Below, piece after piece: positions 7,360 through 17,301 of a stretch of DNA of 64,000 bases (position 1 is its first letter; each line of letters begins with the position of its first letter). Under the pieces are notes generated by a model, which saw only the letters and a program-made list of their open reading frames with translations, searched no databases and had not been told where the DNA came from. This stretch comes from an uncultured Alphaproteobacteria bacterium (GTDB taxonomy: Bacteria > Pseudomonadota > Alphaproteobacteria > Rhodobacterales > Rhodobacteraceae), in NCBI GenBank assembly GCA_913051655.1, contig CAJXHI010000004.1:1-64000 (forward strand), read 5' to 3'. A program made the translations under genes and the position numbers.

Positions 7360-9714
7360 ATGGGACAGAGGGGGCAGTGTATTGCTACCGGTACGCACAT
7401 TGCGCACTATGGTCTGATACAGCATTTATTATTTGCGGTAATATTTGTTTTGAGCGCTGCGGTAATAGATCTCAGTATTGCTTATGCCCAACAATTTCGG
7501 TTCTCTACGATCCAAGTTGAAGGTAATCTTCGGATAGAAAGTTCGACCATTCGAAATTACGCTGGGGTGCTGACAGGGCAGGATGTGTCCGCCGCAGATC
7601 TAAATGCGGCATACCAATCTGTATCGTCCAGTGGGCTTTTTGAAGAGGTTGAGCTTATCCCAAGAGGATCGCGCCTTCTGATAAAAGTTAAAGAGCTTCC
7701 AACCGTAAACCGTGTTGCCTTTGAAGGGAATTCGCGCCTCAAAGATGACGTTCTTGCAGGTATTATAACAAGCCAAGCCCGCAAAGTCTTCAATCCTACA
7801 GATGTTGAGCAGGACCGCGCTGCGATCGCTGAAGCCTATGCAAACTCTGGTCGGCTTGCCGCCAGAGTTAACCCAAAATTCATTCGCCTTGCGGACAATC
7901 GCGTTGACCTCGTGTTCGAAATTTTTGAAGGTGGATTGGTTGAAATTGAACGGATTAGCTTCGTCGGCAACCGCGCCTACTCTGATCGTAAGCTACGTGG
8001 TGTTATGGAGACTAAACAGGCGGGTGTCTTACGCACTTTCATACAAAGGGACACCTTTGTTGAAGACCGCATTGAGTTTGACAAGCAAGTGCTGTCCGAT
8101 TTCTACAAATCCCGAGGTTATGCAGATTTTCGCATCAACAGCGTGAATGCTGAAATTTCACAGGAAAGAGACGGCTATTTCATAACCTTTAACATTCGCG
8201 AAGGTCAAAAGTTTAAGGTTGGAGATGTTACTGTAAGTTCGGAGCTAAACGGCATTGATACTGCCGCGTTTTCTAATGCAGGAAAAGTAAAGGCGGGACA
8301 GACCTATTCTCCTTTGTTAATCGAAAATGACATCACAAGGATGGAACGTTTCGCGAATCAAGAAGGCTTGGAATTTCTCCGGATAACGCCGCGCGTCAAA
8401 AGGAATGATAAAAGTCTTACTTTGGACGTAGACTACGCCGTAGAAAGAGGTCCACGTGTTTTCGTGGAACGGATTGATATTGAAGGCAACACGGCGACAC
8501 TTGATCGCGTGATCCGCAGACAATTTCGCATTGTTGAAGGTGACCCATTCAACCCCAGCGAAATTCGCGCGAGTGCGCGTCGAATCAGAGCGCTTGGTTT
8601 CTTTTCCCAAGCTGATGTGACATCGCGAGAAGGCAGCAATCCAGAAAAAGTGGTTGTCGATGTTAAAGTGATAGAGGCACCTACGGGCAGTCTGAGTTTT
8701 GGTGCAAGCTATTCGACAGCCGCGGGGGCTGGCGGGTTGATGGAATACGCCGAGAAGAACTTTCTTGGCCGTGGTCAGGCTTTGTCATTAAAGCTCACCG
8801 CGGGGTCAGGAACACAGACCTATGCCTTCGATTTTATGGAACCTTCGTTTCTGTATAATGATTTAAGTCTATCGCTCCTGACATCCTATTCAGAAACACA
8901 ACGGCAATTCAGTCAGTACAACACGTCTGTTTTGAAAATAAGGCCTCAGTTGTCTTTTCCGCTTAGTGAACGTACAAGGCTTGGTGTGCGTTATCAGTAC
9001 TCGGAAACAGAACTCTCCAACGCATCGATTCTGGCAGGGGGCGTTATCACGGAAGAGCTTGCCCTTGGCAACGTTAAAGAGTCGGTTCTGGGTTATACGC
9101 TCAGTTTTGACAGCCGCCGCACAGGACTTGATCCGAATGCTGGCGTTCTGGCGCGTGTTGAGCAAGATTTTTCTGGACTTGGTGGGGATACAGCGAGTGT
9201 GAAGACGACTGCTTCTGTGTCAGGTGAAATGAAAGTCCTGGGCGAAGAAGTTACGCTGGTTGGAACTATTGAGGGTGGCATACTGAGCTATTCTAAAGGA
9301 CAAGGACGCGTCATTGATCGTTTTCGTCTAGGCGGTAATACAATGCGCGGATTTGAGCCCGGTGGTATTGGTCCAAGAGAATACGACCCGACGAAGGGTG
9401 TAAACGACGCACTTGGTGGGGAGAAATTCGCCGCGATGCGTCTGGAAGCGCTTTTCCCGATTGGAATTCCCGAAGAATATGGTATTTCCGGCGGTGTGTT
9501 TTACGACGTGGGCAACCTTTGGGGGCTGGAATATAATACCGATTTACATCCAATACACTATGAAAGCGGATCATGGCGTCAGGCAGCAGGTTTTTCTTTG
9601 TTTTGGATAACTCCTGTTGGTCCTTTCCGGTTCAATTTTTCAAGAGCGATTTCAAAAGAGATTCTGGATACGCCAAACGATTTTGAGTTGACCTTGGCGA
9701 CCAGACGGTTCTAG
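7360..9714 (+). CDS. bamA: Outer membrane protein assembly factor BamA
   Basis: BamA is the Omp85 pore that folds beta-barrel proteins into the outer membrane. The protein (784 residues) has an N-terminal signal peptide ending near AYAQ, five POTRA repeats over roughly residues 45-370 (for example VEGNLRIESSTIR, VAFEGNSRLKDD, ISFVGNRAYSD, IDIEGNTATLD), then the barrel, with RLGGNTMRGFEPGGIGPRE (the lid-lock region) near 650 and a terminal Phe as the assembly signal. ATG 7360 was chosen over TTG 7354 because GAGGA lies seven bases before it. A strong promoter lies upstream; skp follows two bases downstream. Confidence 0.96.
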   Translation: MGQRGQCIATGTHIAHYGLIQHLLFAVIFVLSAAVIDLSIAYAQQFRFSTIQVEGNLRIESSTIRNYAGVLTGQDVSAADLNAAYQSVSSSGLFEEVELIPRGSRLLIKVKELPTVNRVAFEGNSRLKDDVLAGIITSQARKVFNPTDVEQDRAAIAEAYANSGRLAARVNPKFIRLADNRVDLVFEIFEGGLVEIERISFVGNRAYSDRKLRGVMETKQAGVLRTFIQRDTFVEDRIEFDKQVLSDFYKSRGYADFRINSVNAEISQERDGYFITFNIREGQKFKVGDVTVSSELNGIDTAAFSNAGKVKAGQTYSPLLIENDITRMERFANQEGLEFLRITPRVKRNDKSLTLDVDYAVERGPRVFVERIDIEGNTATLDRVIRRQFRIVEGDPFNPSEIRASARRIRALGFFSQADVTSREGSNPEKVVVDVKVIEAPTGSLSFGASYSTAAGAGGLMEYAEKNFLGRGQALSLKLTAGSGTQTYAFDFMEPSFLYNDLSLSLLTSYSETQRQFSQYNTSVLKIRPQLSFPLSERTRLGVRYQYSETELSNASILAGGVITEELALGNVKESVLGYTLSFDSRRTGLDPNAGVLARVEQDFSGLGGDTASVKTTASVSGEMKVLGEEVTLVGTIEGGILSYSKGQGRVIDRFRLGGNTMRGFEPGGIGPREYDPTKGVNDALGGEKFAAMRLEALFPIGIPEEYGISGGVFYDVGNLWGLEYNTDLHPIHYESGSWRQAAGFSLFWITPVGPFRFNFSRAISKEILDTPNDFELTLATRRF

Positions 9715-9716
9715 CT

Positions 9717-10298
9717 GTGTTAAGTCGTCCTCGCATTTCAGTTGTGTGGGCGTACGCTTGGATCTTTGCGTTTTTAGGTTATGTGCCAAATATAGTTTTG
9801 GCGCAAAACCTGTCTTTTGACACGAAAGCTAACATTCAAATTTTGGTTTTGGATGTCCGAAAAGTACTGAATGAAAGCAGCGTAGGTAAATTCATTTTTG
9901 ATCGTTATAAACAAGAGATTATTGCCCTGAACAATGAATTTAACATTTTACAAACCCAATTGATTGCAGAGGAACAGAAACTACGCGATGTGCGTCCAAC
10001 GATGGAGATTGACGCGTTTGTCAAACTTGCCGAAGCGTTTGACACAAAATCTACTGAGACTCGCGAAGAATATCGAGCTCGGAAACAATCGATTGATGAC
10101 GGATTAAGCAAAGATACGGATCGATTGGCGCGGATATTGTCACAATATGCGGGTGAGGTGATGGAAGAAAAAGGTGCGAGCCTTGTACTAATGAAAAATC
10201 AGGTGATCGTCTCGTCTAACGCCATTGATATCACATTGATCGTAATGGAGCGGGCAAACCAACTGATTAATATCGACATTTTCCTCAAGCCGGATTGA
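9717..10298 (+). CDS. skp: OmpH/Skp-family periplasmic chaperone
   Basis: Skp-type chaperones hold unfolded outer-membrane proteins in the periplasm on the way to BamA. The 193-residue protein begins with GTG two bases after the bamA stop, has a signal peptide ending at VLAQ (around residue 30), then a beta strand with VLDVRKVLNESSVGKFI and a long charged helical region (about 65-150) that would form the coiled-coil tentacle. Sequence conservation in this family is low, so the call rests on the OmpH pattern, the signal peptide and the position after bamA. Confidence 0.85.
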   Translation: MLSRPRISVVWAYAWIFAFLGYVPNIVLAQNLSFDTKANIQILVLDVRKVLNESSVGKFIFDRYKQEIIALNNEFNILQTQLIAEEQKLRDVRPTMEIDAFVKLAEAFDTKSTETREEYRARKQSIDDGLSKDTDRLARILSQYAGEVMEEKGASLVLMKNQVIVSSNAIDITLIVMERANQLINIDIFLKPD

Positions 10299-10313
10299 AT
10301 ATCTATGCGCCTC

Positions 10314-10332
10314 TTCAAGCTTAACGCTTGAA
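10314..10332 (+). other. Perfect hairpin in the skp-fabZ gap
   Basis: TTCAAGC, a five-base loop and GCTTGAA form a perfect 7-bp stem. No T-run follows, so a full intrinsic terminator is not indicated. It could be an RNA processing or mRNA-stability element, or a relic of an lpxD-containing spacer. Confidence 0.4.
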
Positions 10333-10402
10333 ATAATAGACAAAGCTTGCCTGTAGGTATGTGACTTGTTAGGGACATCAAAAGACCTCAAAAGGAAACC
10401 AT

Positions 10403-10876
10403 ATGTCAGAGCAGCTTATCACAGCCGATATTGACCTCATCCAACGAATTATTCCGCATCGTTATCCGTTCCTTCTGGTCGATAAAGTAACCGATATTAA
10501 TGGTACAAAAACGGCAATAGGTATCAAAAATGTGACGTTCAACGAACCACATTTTCAGGGGCATTTCCCGGGCGCTCCTATCATGCCCGGCGTGACAATC
10601 GTTGAAGCAATGGCGCAAACGGCAGCGGTGATGCTTGGCACAAGTCTCGGATTGGTCGGCAAAAACCTCTTAGTTTATTTCATGGCAATCGATAAATGCA
10701 AATTCCGCCGTAAGGTTGTTCCGGGTGATGTTTTGGAATTATCTGTAAAAACACTGCGGGGTAAGCCCGGTGGTAAGGTCTGGCGGTTTTCCGGGGTTGC
10801 AAGTGTGGAAGGTGATATGGCAGCCGAAGCAGCATTTACCGCAATGATGGATATGCCAAAGGAGTTAGTTGAGTGA
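10403..10876 (+). CDS. fabZ: 3-hydroxyacyl-ACP dehydratase FabZ
   Basis: FabZ removes water from 3-hydroxyacyl-ACP in fatty acid elongation, and competes with LpxA for 3-hydroxyacyl-ACP. The 157-residue hotdog-fold enzyme carries the active His54 in [13 protein letters not shown] and Glu68 in IVEAMAQTA. An AAGGA ribosome site lies seven bases before ATG. The stop TGA overlaps the GTG start of lpxA, so the two enzymes drawing on the same substrate are translationally coupled. In many proteobacteria lpxD lies just before fabZ; here it is absent from the cluster. Confidence 0.97.
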   Translation: MSEQLITADIDLIQRIIPHRYPFLLVDKVTDINGTKTAIGIKNVTFNEPHFQGHFPGAPIMPGVTIVEAMAQTAAVMLGTSLGLVGKNLLVYFMAIDKCKFRRKVVPGDVLELSVKTLRGKPGGKVWRFSGVASVEGDMAAEAAFTAMMDMPKELVE

Positions 10877-11664
10877 GCGTTGCTTCTATTCATCCGAGCG
10901 CTGTGGTAGAGCCCGGTGCATTGATTGGAGAGGACGCTGTTGTTGGCCCATTCTGCCATATTGGTCCGCAGGTCAAAATAGGTGCACGAGTTACACTCAA
11001 AAGCCATGTTGTGGTCAACGGAATGACCGAAATCGGTGAAGATACGGTTGTCTTCCCTTTTTCAGTACTTGGTGAAATTCCTCAAGATCTGAAATTTAAG
11101 GGCGAAACAACGCATCTTAAAATAGGCGCGCGCAATCGCATCAGGGAACACGTCACAATGAATACCGGCACGGAAGGTGGCGGAGGGCTTACCTATGTGG
11201 GCGATGACGGGGTTTTTATGGCAGGATGCCACGTGGCGCATGATGTACATGTTGCTGACCGTGTAATCCTTGTAAACAATGTCGCTTTGGGCGGACATTG
11301 TGTTCTGGAGGACGAGGTCATTGTGGGGGGGCTATCAGGTATACACCAATTTGTACGCATCGGACGCGGAGCAATAATTGGTGCAGTAACGATGGTCGCG
11401 AATGATGTCATTCCGTATGGATTGGTCCAAGCACCGCGTGGGGAATTAGACGGTCTGAACCTTGTAGGTTTGAAGCGGCGCGGCGTTGCACGAAGCGATA
11501 TAACGGCGCTAAGAGCAGCATTTCAAATGCTGGCCCAAGGCGAAGGTACTTTTCAGGAACGCGCACGTCGTCTTGGTGAAGACAGTGACAGTGAATATGT
11601 CCAGCGTATCGTTGAATTTGTGACAGCGCAAAGCGATCGTTCATTCATGACGCCAGGGCAGTAG
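10873..11664 (+). CDS. lpxA: Acyl-ACP--UDP-N-acetylglucosamine O-acyltransferase LpxA
   Basis: LpxA attaches 3-hydroxyacyl from ACP to O3 of UDP-GlcNAc, the first step of lipid A synthesis. The 263 residues are mostly left-handed beta-helix hexapeptide repeats ([20 protein letters not shown] and onward), with the catalytic His in [10 protein letters not shown] near residue 120 and a helical C-terminal tail. It starts with GTG inside the fabZ stop and is followed one base later by lpxI. Full family length. Confidence 0.97.
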   Translation: MSVASIHPSAVVEPGALIGEDAVVGPFCHIGPQVKIGARVTLKSHVVVNGMTEIGEDTVVFPFSVLGEIPQDLKFKGETTHLKIGARNRIREHVTMNTGTEGGGGLTYVGDDGVFMAGCHVAHDVHVADRVILVNNVALGGHCVLEDEVIVGGLSGIHQFVRIGRGAIIGAVTMVANDVIPYGLVQAPRGELDGLNLVGLKRRGVARSDITALRAAFQMLAQGEGTFQERARRLGEDSDSEYVQRIVEFVTAQSDRSFMTPGQ

Positions 11665-11665
11665 C

Positions 11666-12481
11666 ATGAGCCGTAATCTTGCAATACTTTCTGGCGATGG
11701 GCACCTAACAGTTTTATTACAAAAAGAATTGCCAGATTCAGTTATGGTTGTTTTTGAAGGAATGGCCCATCAACTAGAGGGAAAGCCTGATGTTGTGGCG
11801 AAGTTTGAACATCTGGGGGCGTTGTTTGATAGCTTGAAAGAGCGCAATGTTACGGATGTATTAATGGCAGGGGCTATGTCTCGTCCACATCTGAATCCAG
11901 CTGAATTTGACTCTTTTATGCGTTCTATTGCGCCAGATTTAGGCGCGATGATGTCTGAGGGCGATGATCATCTCCTGCGCTTTGTAGTAGGCCTTTTTCA
12001 TGCGCAGGGGTTTAAGATATTGAGTGCCCTTGATGTTCTGCCTCAATGCGCCGCCGATCCCGGCGATATTGTTTCTGGGTGGGACGAAACTTACGTGTCT
12101 GATCTTACCAAAGCCGATCATATTTTATCTCTTATGGCAGAAGCTGATATTGCACAGGCAGTTGTTGTTGAAGACGGAATGCTGCTCGGCATTGAAACGC
12201 TACAAGGTACGGATGCAATGCTTGGTTTTGTATCGCAAACGCAGGCAAAACTTAGAAATGCGACGCAAAAGGGTATCTTGGTTAAACGGCCTAAATCTGG
12301 TCAGGATTTGCGCGTCGATATCCCCACGATTGGCCCAAAAACTGTTGAAGAAGTAGCGAATGCAGACCTTGCGGGTATCGTGATTTCCCCCAAAAATGTT
12401 CTATTGCTTGACAAGGGCGAGCTGAAAGCGCGCGCAAAAGATCTTGGTATTTTTATCTATGCTGTCGAGCCTGCTATATGA
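11666..12481 (+). CDS. lpxI: UDP-2,3-diacylglucosamine pyrophosphatase LpxI
   Basis: LpxI hydrolyses UDP-2,3-diacylglucosamine to lipid X and UMP; alphaproteobacteria generally use it in place of the unrelated LpxH. The 271-residue protein starts with LAILSGDGHLTVLL and contains RPHLNPAEFD, GDDHLLRFVV and the C-terminal half with VEDGMLLGIETLQGTDAML and AGIVISPKNVLLLDK, the pattern of the former DUF1009 family. Its position directly between lpxA and lpxB supports the role. The stop overlaps the lpxB start as ATGA. Confidence 0.93.
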   Translation: MSRNLAILSGDGHLTVLLQKELPDSVMVVFEGMAHQLEGKPDVVAKFEHLGALFDSLKERNVTDVLMAGAMSRPHLNPAEFDSFMRSIAPDLGAMMSEGDDHLLRFVVGLFHAQGFKILSALDVLPQCAADPGDIVSGWDETYVSDLTKADHILSLMAEADIAQAVVVEDGMLLGIETLQGTDAMLGFVSQTQAKLRNATQKGILVKRPKSGQDLRVDIPTIGPKTVEEVANADLAGIVISPKNVLLLDKGELKARAKDLGIFIYAVEPAI

Positions 12482-13644
12482 AATTTTTTATGATAGCAGG
12501 TGAACCTTCCGGTGATCGACTTGGTGCTGCGCTGATAAAAGGGTTTGATAAGCTTTTGGCCAGCCCGCAGAATTTTATTGGGATTGGCGGCGCCCATATG
12601 ATCGGTTTGGGGTTTGAAAGCCAGTTTCCAATGGAAGATATTTCAATCATGGGCGTAGGCGAAATACTGTCCCGTTATTTTTTTCTGAAGAAACGCATTG
12701 CTCAAACGGCTAAGGCGGTTTTGGAAGCCAAACCGGATGCTTTGATTACAATTGACCTGCCGGAGTTCAATTTGCGCGTTGCCGAAATTGTCAGTAAAAA
12801 CAGCGCTATCCCAATTATTCATTATGTTGCGCCCACGGTCTGGGCATGGCGGCCTAAACGGGCTGAAAAAATGGCACGGTTTGTTGACCATGTTCTTGCA
12901 CTGTTGCCCTTTGAGCCGCCTTACATGACTTCTGTCGGAATGAGTTGCGATTTTGTAGGGCATCCTGTCGTGGAAGAACCTGTTGCCTCTTTATCTGCCG
13001 CGAAAGCGTTTCGCGAAAGCTATTCCCTTGGTGACGTGCCAGTGATACTTTGCCTGCCCGGCTCTCGATCGTCAGAGATCGCGCGATTGACGCCAATATT
13101 CAAAAAGACACTACAAAAAATCAAGGAGCAAAAGCCGGAAGTTCGTGTTGTTCTGCCTGCTGCTGCTGAAGTCGTTTCGCAGCAGCGTGCACTGACCTAT
13201 GACTGGGACGAGGATATTATTTTTCTTGATCCCAGAGATCAGAGCCCGGAACAGGCCTTAGCGCTTAAACGTGCCGCTTTTCGTGCCGCCGATGGAGCGC
13301 TTGCAGCCTCTGGGACCGTGTCACTCGAACTGGCTGCTAATCAAACGCCGATGGTCATCGGCTATGACATGGGATGGTTTTCAAGACAGATAATTGGGCG
13401 TCTTGTGACTACTAACACGGTAACATTGGTAAATCTGGTCTCTGAAACACTAGATGTGCCTGAATTTATTGGTTCGCAATGTAAGTCTGTTAATTTAGAA
13501 AAAGCACTTTTAGAAATTTTAGCTGTGCCTGATCGACAGTTGAAAGCGATGAATGAGACGATGAATCGCCTTGGTAAAGGCGCTACACGTCCTGGAGAAC
13601 GAGCAGCAAGTTCTATTTTAAATTTCATTGACCAAGGAAATTAG
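12478..13644 (+). CDS. lpxB: Lipid-A-disaccharide synthase LpxB
   Basis: LpxB, a peripheral membrane glycosyltransferase (family GT19), joins lipid X and UDP-diacylglucosamine into the lipid A disaccharide. The 388 residues begin FMIAGEPSGDRLG (the donor-site motif), with FIGIGGAHM near 35, YVAPTVWAWRPKRAEKM around 120-136, LPGSRSSEI near 195 and ASGTVSLELA near 280. It ends the plus-strand envelope run and faces the ialB-like gene tail to tail, with only 20 bases between the stops. Confidence 0.97.
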   Translation: MKFFMIAGEPSGDRLGAALIKGFDKLLASPQNFIGIGGAHMIGLGFESQFPMEDISIMGVGEILSRYFFLKKRIAQTAKAVLEAKPDALITIDLPEFNLRVAEIVSKNSAIPIIHYVAPTVWAWRPKRAEKMARFVDHVLALLPFEPPYMTSVGMSCDFVGHPVVEEPVASLSAAKAFRESYSLGDVPVILCLPGSRSSEIARLTPIFKKTLQKIKEQKPEVRVVLPAAAEVVSQQRALTYDWDEDIIFLDPRDQSPEQALALKRAAFRAADGALAASGTVSLELAANQTPMVIGYDMGWFSRQIIGRLVTTNTVTLVNLVSETLDVPEFIGSQCKSVNLEKALLEILAVPDRQLKAMNETMNRLGKGATRPGERAASSILNFIDQGN

Positions 13645-13664
13645 ATTAAAGCCAGTAGAAAGCG

Positions 13665-14234
13665 TTACCCGCCAAAAACAGAGGTTCTGCCATAAGCCTT
13701 AGTAAATCCTTTCAAGGACATATCAAACGTAATCGGTTGGTTTGGTCTAGATATATGCACCACGGTGATTTGTGCTACAGCGCCCTTTTTCATGAGATCA
13801 ATTTCGGACTCTGTAAGTCCGATCCGAGCAACACATCCGACCTCGTTGCAAAAGGTATAGGGATATTGTTTGCGCGTTCCCTCAGCGAAGGCAACGACCA
13901 TAGGCGTGGTTAGTAAAGTTTCCAAGGGCACAATAATATTTGCGCCTGCTACTGCTCCTTTATCTGCAGGAATTCGGAAAAACGAAACTTCGCTCATTGG
14001 CTGTCCCTGATCATTGAGCAATAATTGGATCATTTTGCAGGGATCATTGCCACCTTCGGTGCGAATACACTGCAAAGACCAATCGCCAAATTTTTCACTG
14101 AGATAAGCTTCACCAATCTTTGGAAGGTTAAGCGGTGCGCCCAGTGAGAGGCTATCAGACTCGCTCTGTGCGAACGCCGTCGCGCTCACTAAGAACATGG
14201 CACATGTCGCCTTGAGTAGGGTATTAAAAATCAT
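13665..14234 (-). CDS. Invasion-associated locus B (IalB) family periplasmic protein
   Basis: The 189-residue product has a clear signal peptide (MIFNTLLKATCAMFLVSA, cleaved after TAFAQ) and a mature part of the IalB family: a GDWSLQC motif, a second Cys in DPCKMIQLL, and a CNEVGCVARIGL segment. The family was named for a Bartonella invasion factor but is common in free-living alphaproteobacteria, where its function is not settled. ATG 14234 is preferred over an upstream in-frame ATG because GGGAG lies seven bases before it and it begins the signal peptide cleanly. The gene stands alone, downstream of purL on the same strand. Confidence 0.85.
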   Translation of the reverse strand: MIFNTLLKATCAMFLVSATAFAQSESDSLSLGAPLNLPKIGEAYLSEKFGDWSLQCIRTEGGNDPCKMIQLLLNDQGQPMSEVSFFRIPADKGAVAGANIIVPLETLLTTPMVVAFAEGTRKQYPYTFCNEVGCVARIGLTESEIDLMKKGAVAQITVVHISRPNQPITFDMSLKGFTKAYGRTSVFGG

Positions 14235-14303
14235 GGCTATACTCCCGTAGTTTACGAGCAGAATTAACATGTCATTATACAGTTGTCAGTCCCGAACATT
14301 GAA

Positions 14304-14350
14304 AGCAAAAATTTCGAGCATTAAGATCCTCAGACACAGCAAAAATTTCG
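14304..14350. repeat. 13-base direct repeat between purL and the ialB-like gene
   Basis: AGCAAAAATTTCG occurs at 14304-14316 and again at 14338-14350. The copies flank a short spacer in the 135-base gap; no function can be read from the sequence. Confidence 0.5.
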
Positions 14351-14369
14351 TTCAACAACCGTACATTGC

Positions 14370-16532
14370 TCAGCCAAAGTGACTTTCGAAGCATGTCTCG
14401 TAATCATTCTCAAGCGTTGCCAAAGGTGCTTCAGAACAGCCAAATCGCACATTTAGACCAGTAAATTCTCCAACCCTTGTGACGGGCACGTTTGCCCGCT
14501 CAGCCGCCGTCATCAAAGCCTCTGCTTGATCCACATTGCAAGCAACAAGGTAACGCGCTTGGTCTTCAGCGAAAAGATAATCTGTTTCATCGCGATCAAT
14601 ATCAATTCCGACACCCGCAGATTGCGCCATTTCAAATGCTGCCATAGCTAGGCCGCCGTCGGAGAGATCTGTGCAGGCTCCGATCCAATCAGTATGCGCC
14701 CGGATGAAATCCCCGTTGCGTTTTTCAGCGTCGAGATCAACGAAAGGGGAATCGCCATCTTGTCTTTTAAACACAGTTTGCAAAATCGCGCTGCATCCGA
14801 GGTGGCCTGTGGTCTCACCGATTAATATTGCTTGGTCGCTTTCGCAGGCGGTTCCCTTGATGAGCTCCTTGCGTGATGGAATTAATCCAACTGCTCCGAT
14901 TGTTGGGGTTGGCAATATCGCCTCACCATCAGATTCATTGTACAAGCTGACATTTCCAGAAACGATTGGCATATCCAGTTTAACAACAGCCTCGCCAATC
15001 CCTTTGATCGCACCTACTAATTGACCCATGATTAATAGTTTTTCTGGGTTGCCAAAGTTCAAATTGTCCGTGCTGGCAAGGGGCAGGGCGCCTACAGAGG
15101 TTAGGTTGCGATAGGCCTCTGCCACCGCTTGTTTACCTCCCTCAAATGGGTTGGCGTAGACGTAACGAGGGGTTACATCACTTGTAAAGGCGAGCATTTT
15201 GTCAGTACCATGAACCCGAATAATGCCTGCGCCATTTCCCGGTGTTTGTACAGTATCGGCCATGACCTGACAGTCGTATTGTTCATACACCCAAGCCTTG
15301 GATGCATAATTTGGATCTGACAATAAAGCCTTGAGTCCTTTGATTGGATCAATTTGCGGGACTGGATCTTTTAAGTTGTCTTGTATTGGGGTTGGTGTAT
15401 GTGGGCGGTCGTACTCTGGTGCATTTCCAGACAGCGCCTTGAGGGGTAAATCAGCTTTTACTTTGCCATGGTGCATAATGAGGAACCGGTCCTCAGAAAT
15501 AGTTTCACCGACGATGGCAAAATCCAGCTCCCATTTTTCAAATACTGCGCGCGCCACGTCTTCTTTGTGCGATTGCAGAACCATCAGCATCCGTTCTTGC
15601 GACTCAGAAAGCATTATCTCATAGGCAGACATTGATCTCTCACGGGTTGGTACTTTTTCCAAATCAAGGCGTACTCCTAGGTTGCCCTTATCCCCCATTT
15701 CAACTGCTGAACACGTGAGGCCCGCGGCCCCCATATCTTGAATGGATATTACTGCGCCTGTTTGCATCAATTCAAGACAAGCCTCCATAAGGCGCTTTTC
15801 GGTAAAAGGATCTCCCACTTGAACTGTTGGGCGTTTATCATCATTTGTGTCATCAAGTTCCGCAGAGGCCATTGTTGCCCCGCCAATTCCATCCCGGCCA
15901 GTCTTTGCACCTAGATACACAATGGGCATACCCACGCCTGAGGCGGCTGAGTAAAAGATTTTATCCTTATCTGCCAAACCTGCTGCAAATGCATTAACTA
16001 AACAGTTGCCGTTATAGGATTTGTCAAAACGAACTTCACCGCCCACCATTGGCACGCCAAAGCAATTGCTATAGCCGCCCACGCCGGCAACTACGCCATT
16101 AACCAGCTGACGTGTCTTCGGATGATCTGGCGCGCCAAAGCTCAACGCATTCATCGCCGCGATTGGGCGTGCACCCATAGTGAAGACATCGCGCAAAATG
16201 CCCCCGACACCTGTGGCAGCACCTTGGTAAGGTTCTATGTAAGAGGGATGATTGTGGCTTTCCATTTTGAATACCACCGCCTGGCCATCTCCGATATCAA
16301 CAACACCTGCATTTTCACCGGGGCCACATATAACTTGGGATCCGCTTGTCGGCAGCGTCCGCAGCCACTTCTTTGACGATTTATAGGAGCAATGTTCGTT
16401 CCACATTGCAGAAAAAATACCAAGCTCCGTGAAGCTCGGTATGCGCCCAATTAGTTCAAGGATTTTTTGATATTCTGCTGGCTTTAGTCCGTGGGCTTTA
16501 ATTAATTCCCTAGAAATGTCTGGTTCGCTCAT
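14370..16532 (-). CDS. purL: Phosphoribosylformylglycinamidine synthase subunit PurL
   Basis: PurL turns FGAR into FGAM in purine synthesis, using ammonia from the PurQ glutaminase with PurS as bridge. At 720 residues it is the small type that needs PurQ and PurS, neither of which is in the window. It contains [30 protein letters not shown] with the catalytic region, [21 protein letters not shown] and, in the second AIR-synthase-like half, [17 protein letters not shown] and [14 protein letters not shown] 16532 follows GAGGT. No frameshift or odd residue seen. Confidence 0.97.
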   Translation of the reverse strand: MSEPDISRELIKAHGLKPAEYQKILELIGRIPSFTELGIFSAMWNEHCSYKSSKKWLRTLPTSGSQVICGPGENAGVVDIGDGQAVVFKMESHNHPSYIEPYQGAATGVGGILRDVFTMGARPIAAMNALSFGAPDHPKTRQLVNGVVAGVGGYSNCFGVPMVGGEVRFDKSYNGNCLVNAFAAGLADKDKIFYSAASGVGMPIVYLGAKTGRDGIGGATMASAELDDTNDDKRPTVQVGDPFTEKRLMEACLELMQTGAVISIQDMGAAGLTCSAVEMGDKGNLGVRLDLEKVPTRERSMSAYEIMLSESQERMLMVLQSHKEDVARAVFEKWELDFAIVGETISEDRFLIMHHGKVKADLPLKALSGNAPEYDRPHTPTPIQDNLKDPVPQIDPIKGLKALLSDPNYASKAWVYEQYDCQVMADTVQTPGNGAGIIRVHGTDKMLAFTSDVTPRYVYANPFEGGKQAVAEAYRNLTSVGALPLASTDNLNFGNPEKLLIMGQLVGAIKGIGEAVVKLDMPIVSGNVSLYNESDGEAILPTPTIGAVGLIPSRKELIKGTACESDQAILIGETTGHLGCSAILQTVFKRQDGDSPFVDLDAEKRNGDFIRAHTDWIGACTDLSDGGLAMAAFEMAQSAGVGIDIDRDETDYLFAEDQARYLVACNVDQAEALMTAAERANVPVTRVGEFTGLNVRFGCSEAPLATLENDYETCFESHFG

Positions 16533-16790
16533 GACTACCTCGCAGCTCTGTCGTCGTCATATGTCAAGTAGAGGTTGTCAGCAATAAGGCAGCATTCAAA
16601 AATGAATGACCTTTTAAAAGAAAATGCCTTTTTACCCAAAAATTTAACGTTGTTGCGTAGAAACATCTTTTTAGTTGATAGTAATTGTTCAAGTTAGGAT
16701 CTTTTTTGTACGACTCTCAATAGTTTTATCGACTTTCAAGTCCCAAATACTTTCTCAGTTTCTATACGCTAAATCTTCTATTGAAAGGCT
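16533..16790. other. Upstream region of purL, no gene recognised
   Basis: AT-rich stretch between purL and the RTX-like wreck. It should hold the purL promoter on the minus strand, but I could not pick a convincing -35/-10 pair. Confidence 0.4.
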
Positions 16791-17301
16791 GTGATATCCT
16801 AGACCTCCGCCATCACACCCCCGTTCATTCGGACATCACTATTATTCCCGTCGGTGGTTATTTATATTTCGGAACCGGCTTCGGAGGTTTTGGCGGTAAC
16901 ATGAGCTGTGCTAATTTCAACTTTTTGAAGTGCGAAATTTTTGATGATTGCATCACTTTCTTTGTCAGCTTAAAGAAAAGCATAGATGGAATGCACTGTC
17001 TAAATTGCCACTAGATTTGGTATCAACTGCATCCGCGATCAATACAACACTGAAAGCGCCACCTTTTAGGACAATGTTATTATTGGTATTATCCTATTAT
17101 TACAGGTATGAAGTCTGCCGTAGGAATTGCTTGAAGCCCGTTGTCATAATCCATGATATCACCTTCTTAACCACCATATGCTGTTTCATCAGCTTTGTAA
17201 TCAACGCGCTTGTTATTTTGCAGTGGATTGTTTTTACTATAGCAATAGCTAAGATCAATCGTATCGTCGCTATGGGCTGCTAGTGTGATGTCATTTTTCA
17301 T
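16791..17301 (-). pseudogene. Decayed RTX-like calcium-binding protein gene
   Basis: The minus strand reads from an ATG at 17301: MKNDITLAAHSDDTIDLSY, then after some 25 residues DETAYGG, a stop, EGDIMDYDNG and LQAIPTADFIPV. After a frameshift near 17095 it continues DNTNNNIVLKGGAFSVVL, and after another shift near 16975 it reads a stretch containing ADKESDAIIKNFALQKVEIS and ITTDGNNSDVRMNGGV between stops. 'GDDTIDLSY' and 'YGGxGDDxM' are the style of secreted RTX/Hint-type calcium-binding proteins common in Rhodobacterales. A further coding-like piece (LRVTRRANKIGGLDENDRIQ) precedes it up to about 17440 in yet another frame. The family call is tentative; that the stretch is a broken gene is more certain. 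Confidence 0.5.

Noticed and set aside
13362-13628. Open frame antisense to the end of lpxB
   Set aside because: Fully inside lpxB with no independent start signal; shadow of the real gene.
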